Shown: positions 60,860 to 64,000 of the stretch, piece by piece
Numbering within the stretch: the first letter of the stretch is position 1
Layout of the letters: every line of letters starts with the position of its first letter
NCBI RefSeq assembly: GCF_000002985.6
Contig: NC_003284.9
Location: forward strand, 3,472,001 to 3,536,000
Source: Caenorhabditis elegans
Taxonomy: Eukaryota; Nematoda; Chromadorea; Rhabditida; Rhabditidae
Direction: 5' to 3'
DNA length: 64,000 bases
Notes under the pieces: generated by a model
What the model was told of the DNA's origin: nothing
Seen by the model: the letters and a program-made list of their open reading frames with translations, nothing else
The model's database searches: none
Translations under genes and position numbers: made by a program

Positions 60860-63800
60860 CCCACGAACATGCGAAAGGAGCACAAAAAAGCCTGGACACA
60901 TTTTTTGACGTTGTGTGGATTCATCTTCCACTTTGTTTACTCACGTGTATCAAATCTGATTTTTTCTGTTGTTGCGTGTTCTTGCCATTTTATTTGTTGA
61001 CCTTCTCTCACTCTGAAAAAAGACGTTTTTTATGCTGAAAATGGTAACTGATATGCTAAAGATAGGAATCATCAAAATGTGGACAAAAGGGACAGATGAT
61101 TGAACTCTTAGTTATAATAAACATATTGAAAAATCAACAAAAATAGGGTGGGGGGAAGCAGAAACAATAACAGCTTGGGCAAACTTTATTTTAGGTTTTT
61201 CAAGTTTTTGTTTATGAAGTGAATTGAGATGAGCTTTTAGTGAAATGTGAGAAACCGCTACAACTAGCTGAAACCTAAAAGCTTTTCTGTTTTTGATTGT
61301 GAGGCTGGAAATTATTTTCAATTTGATTATTCTATTTTGGTAGCGCAAAAATTGAAAAAAAATGTTTGTACCTGTTAGCTGAAATCTAAAATATGAACTA
61401 AAGCAACGTTTTGAAATAGTAGTAAACAGGTAGATTTTAGTAAAATTTTGAACTTTTTTTTTAAATTTCTGCGTCTATTTGTGTAAGCAAAAAAACTTCG
61501 CTTTGTGATCTTTAATTATAGATGACAAAAAATTCTCAGAAGTGAGTGAAGTTGACTATATCGAATTTCGACACCTGCTTTTGTTCCTATAATGTCGGGT
61601 CTCATGGTTTTTTTTCAGTAAAATTGTCATATTTTTGTATCTTTTTTAAATGAACTTAAGAATCCAGAAGTTTTCATTTTTTCACAGTAAAAAATTAATT
61701 TTTATGTGAGTTCCGAGGTACCAAAAATAGAAAAAAAAATCTCAATAAATATTTACTCATGGTAAATATTTCGTTTAAAACCTATTATCACCTTCTGTTT
61801 TTTGGGCATAAAACAATAGCGCTTTCAAAAATTTTGAAGATTTTAATTGAAATTAGCACTTTTTTTTGAAATTTTGAACAGCCAAAAAAGTTGTCCTCCT
61901 TAAGTTAAGGATTCAAACCTATATTCAAAAAAAAAATGTTTTTGGTGAATGTTAAATTTACAAGTCGTGTCATAATTTTGCGGACTTTTTTACTCTTGGG
62001 CTTTGCCAAGCTTGACCATCTGGCCCAATTAATTAACTCTTAGATTGAGAAAAATTATTTCATTTTAACCTTTTTCCTAGTGCGATTGCAAAAAAATCAA
62101 AGAAAAAACGCATTTATATCAGTTTTCCATATTTGTCTCTAGCTGACTATGCTTCTCCCTTCGCTCTCTCCCCTTTCACTCTTTTCCGGCGTGCAAAACT
62201 CTTTTTTCTTCAGCGTTCCTCATTTATTGATGTGTCTTTCTTTTTTGTTTCACTTGTTTTTTTTCTTCACTTTTCGCCTTGATTTTCTATCTTTCATCCT
62301 CCCACTCATTTCATCACTTCTTAGTTTTAGCAAGTAGCACGGGAGCAATAAAATTTGAAACTTCCACGTTATCAGTTTACCCACCAAGTGTTTGTATGTG
62401 TGTCTGCGAGAAGTTCTGATAAGGAAAATGAAACACGCGGCGGCACACAAAGGACTAATTAATCTGAGAATGGCATGCAAAAATGTGGAGAGACTGGCAG
62501 AATTGAAAACAATCTCAACTTTATCAGTCTTCAACGAAACAAACAAGTAGAAAGTTTCAAGTGGACAAGAGATTACACTATTTACCTGCCCTATCCAATT
62601 AATCAACGTTCAAGGTGTAATATAAGATAGACTTTCATTTTGAGTTCAATGGTCTCTTTCATTAGATTTTCTTTTTGAAAAACGACTTGCAATTTTTGAG
62701 AAAATCATCTAAATACTATTATAAATAGAGTAGCGTCTGTGGATTGTTCCCCAAAATGACAGAAATTAATCGCAATATACCAATAATATTTACATGAAAA
62801 AGTGTAGCATTTTGAAAGCTTTTTATAATTTTTTGTATTAAAATTTTGCAACATGACAATATAATTTTTTTTGAATTACTCGCATAAACCAATTACGTAA
62901 AACTTTTACTATTCGGCTGTTTTTTTTCCAGTAACATCGCATTTTCAGAAATTTTTCTGCAGAAATTTTTTTAAATTTAATTTCAAACCGATTTCGAGTT
63001 TTTTCAAATTATTTTGGATTATTAAGTTTTCTTACGAAAAATCTCTGAAAATGTGATACGCAATGTTTGAACTTATAAATCCGAAAAAAATCGAAATTAG
63101 GTATTTGATTTGCGGGAATTCAAATATATGATAATTTGACCCTTTCGAATTTTTTTAGACTCTATTTTAGTACTTTTAAAGTAACAATCCTAAGTTTCAG
63201 TTTTAAGATTTCATTTCAATTCAATTGAAATTTTAGCTCAATCGTATTAATTTCAGAAAATAACTTGTTCTGTCTGTTGCCAAAAAACCTTATTTAAAAA
63301 AAACTTGCTTTAATTTTTAAACCAATTCAAATACTCGCGTATTTTGTTGCAAAGCGTTGCCTTTTCAAGCTAAAATTGTCTCAAAGTTTTGAGATTTTTC
63401 CAAATAAAATTAATAAAAAAAACTAAAATGACGTGTTGAACAATACAACTTTTTATTTTTAAACTATAAATAAGTTTTTAAATATCCGAAAATTTCAAGA
63501 CCCTGGAACTTCTAAAAATCTCTATAACGCAATCTTACTAGGGATACCCTCAAAAAAATGAATGCATGCCATATCTCACGTATTTTTTCGCCTCGCTTCG
63601 GTCCATCCCAGTTCTCTCGTTTTTTTCTCCGCTCGTTGCGCCCTCAATTTTTGTCATACTTCGCAGATGTGTTGGAAGCTGTGCTTGCTCTAAAGAAAAC
63701 AGGATTATTCAGTAGAGGGAGGGGGCAGTGCACTTTTGCATCTCCTTTTTCTCGTTTTTCTTCTTCTCCAAAAAAACATTGCTATGCACCCTCCTAAAAC

Positions 63801-64000
63801 GTTTTAAAATCGAAATAGCTTTGCTGCGAAACGCTTGAGTCAATACATTTTTTGTATTTGAAAATTTTTAGTTTCAAGATGAGTTTTTATGTGTATGCTC
63901 AAAAATAAAAGTAGTTGTATTTTGATTTCCATACTTGAGATAATGAAAAAAAATCTCCCCAAAGCTACTATGGATTACATCTATAAAGTCACATTAATCA
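60860..64000. other. intergenic to window end, no convincing gene
   Basis: AT-rich spacer with many T/A runs. Probable promoter of the cysteine-rich gene at 60.8-61.0 kb. A pyrimidine-rich block lies at 62.15-62.34 kb. A balanced block at 63.56-63.80 kb has a 79-codon plus-strand frame without family features or an assignable partner exon. Confidence 0.5.
62728..62960. mobile_element. possible fragment of the MITE-like family
   Basis: Begins AGAGTAGCGTCTGTGG, resembling the GTGGAGTAGCGTC end of the copy at 17739, followed by AT-rich DNA with CCCCAAAATGAC. The right end is not identified. Weak match by eye. Confidence 0.3.

Noticed and set aside
1..64000. CRISPR arrays, prophage, bacterial mobile or defence systems, tRNA or rRNA genes
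   Set aside because: Scanned for spaced direct repeats, tRNA B-box words and rRNA-like segments; none found. The sequence is animal nuclear DNA.

Overview
The window is nematode nuclear DNA and almost certainly Caenorhabditis elegans, probably the X chromosome. It is AT-rich. Introns are short, with GTAAG/GTGAG donors and TTTTCAG acceptors. Several ATGs sit directly behind a TTTCAG trans-splice-type acceptor, and AATAAA follows stop codons closely. Two genes match C. elegans genes I recognise: the glutamate transporter glt-1 and, less surely, the Sox gene sox-4. All exon models below were assembled by eye from splice sites, reading phase and family motifs. No search or alignment was run.

Layout. 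1-8250: no convincing gene; a microsatellite-rich promoter-like block lies at the far left and a TATA-bearing block at 7.5-8.1 kb. 8254-11483 (+): a warthog-type hedgehog-related gene (Wart domain, YQPA-repeat linker, autoprocessing Hint/Hog domain). 12.7-13.84 kb: a large minisatellite whose long ORFs are artefacts. 17302-19155 (+): a four-pass membrane protein with a MITE-like element in an intron. 24624-26887 (+): glt-1. 29256-33103 (+): a secreted IgGFc-binding-domain protein with a long Thr/Pro mucin tail and a GPI-type C-terminus. 33566-37155 (-): an HMG-box Sox gene convergent with it. 38597-40471 (-): a second multi-pass membrane gene made of very small exons, with two in-phase candidate last exons. 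42.6-43.6 kb (-): a 5'-truncated non-LTR retrotransposon. 56818-59696 (+): a class A peptide GPCR of the somatostatin/opioid/allatostatin-like group, with possible alternative first exons at 47.1, 48.4 and 49.4 kb. 59969-60792 (-): a small secreted cysteine-rich protein, convergent with the GPCR.

The genes are independent animal genes, not a bacterial-style operon or system. glt-1 and the peptide GPCR act in neurotransmission. The warthog and IgGFc/mucin proteins are secreted, surface or cuticle-type proteins. The Sox protein is a transcription factor. I found no CRISPR, phage or bacterial mobile system, and no tRNA or rRNA gene. The most interesting leads are the alternative 3' exons of the 38.6-40.5 kb gene, the candidate 5' exons of the GPCR, the in-frame intron-like cassettes in the warthog and Sox genes, the minisatellite, and a dispersed family of short inverted-repeat elements.
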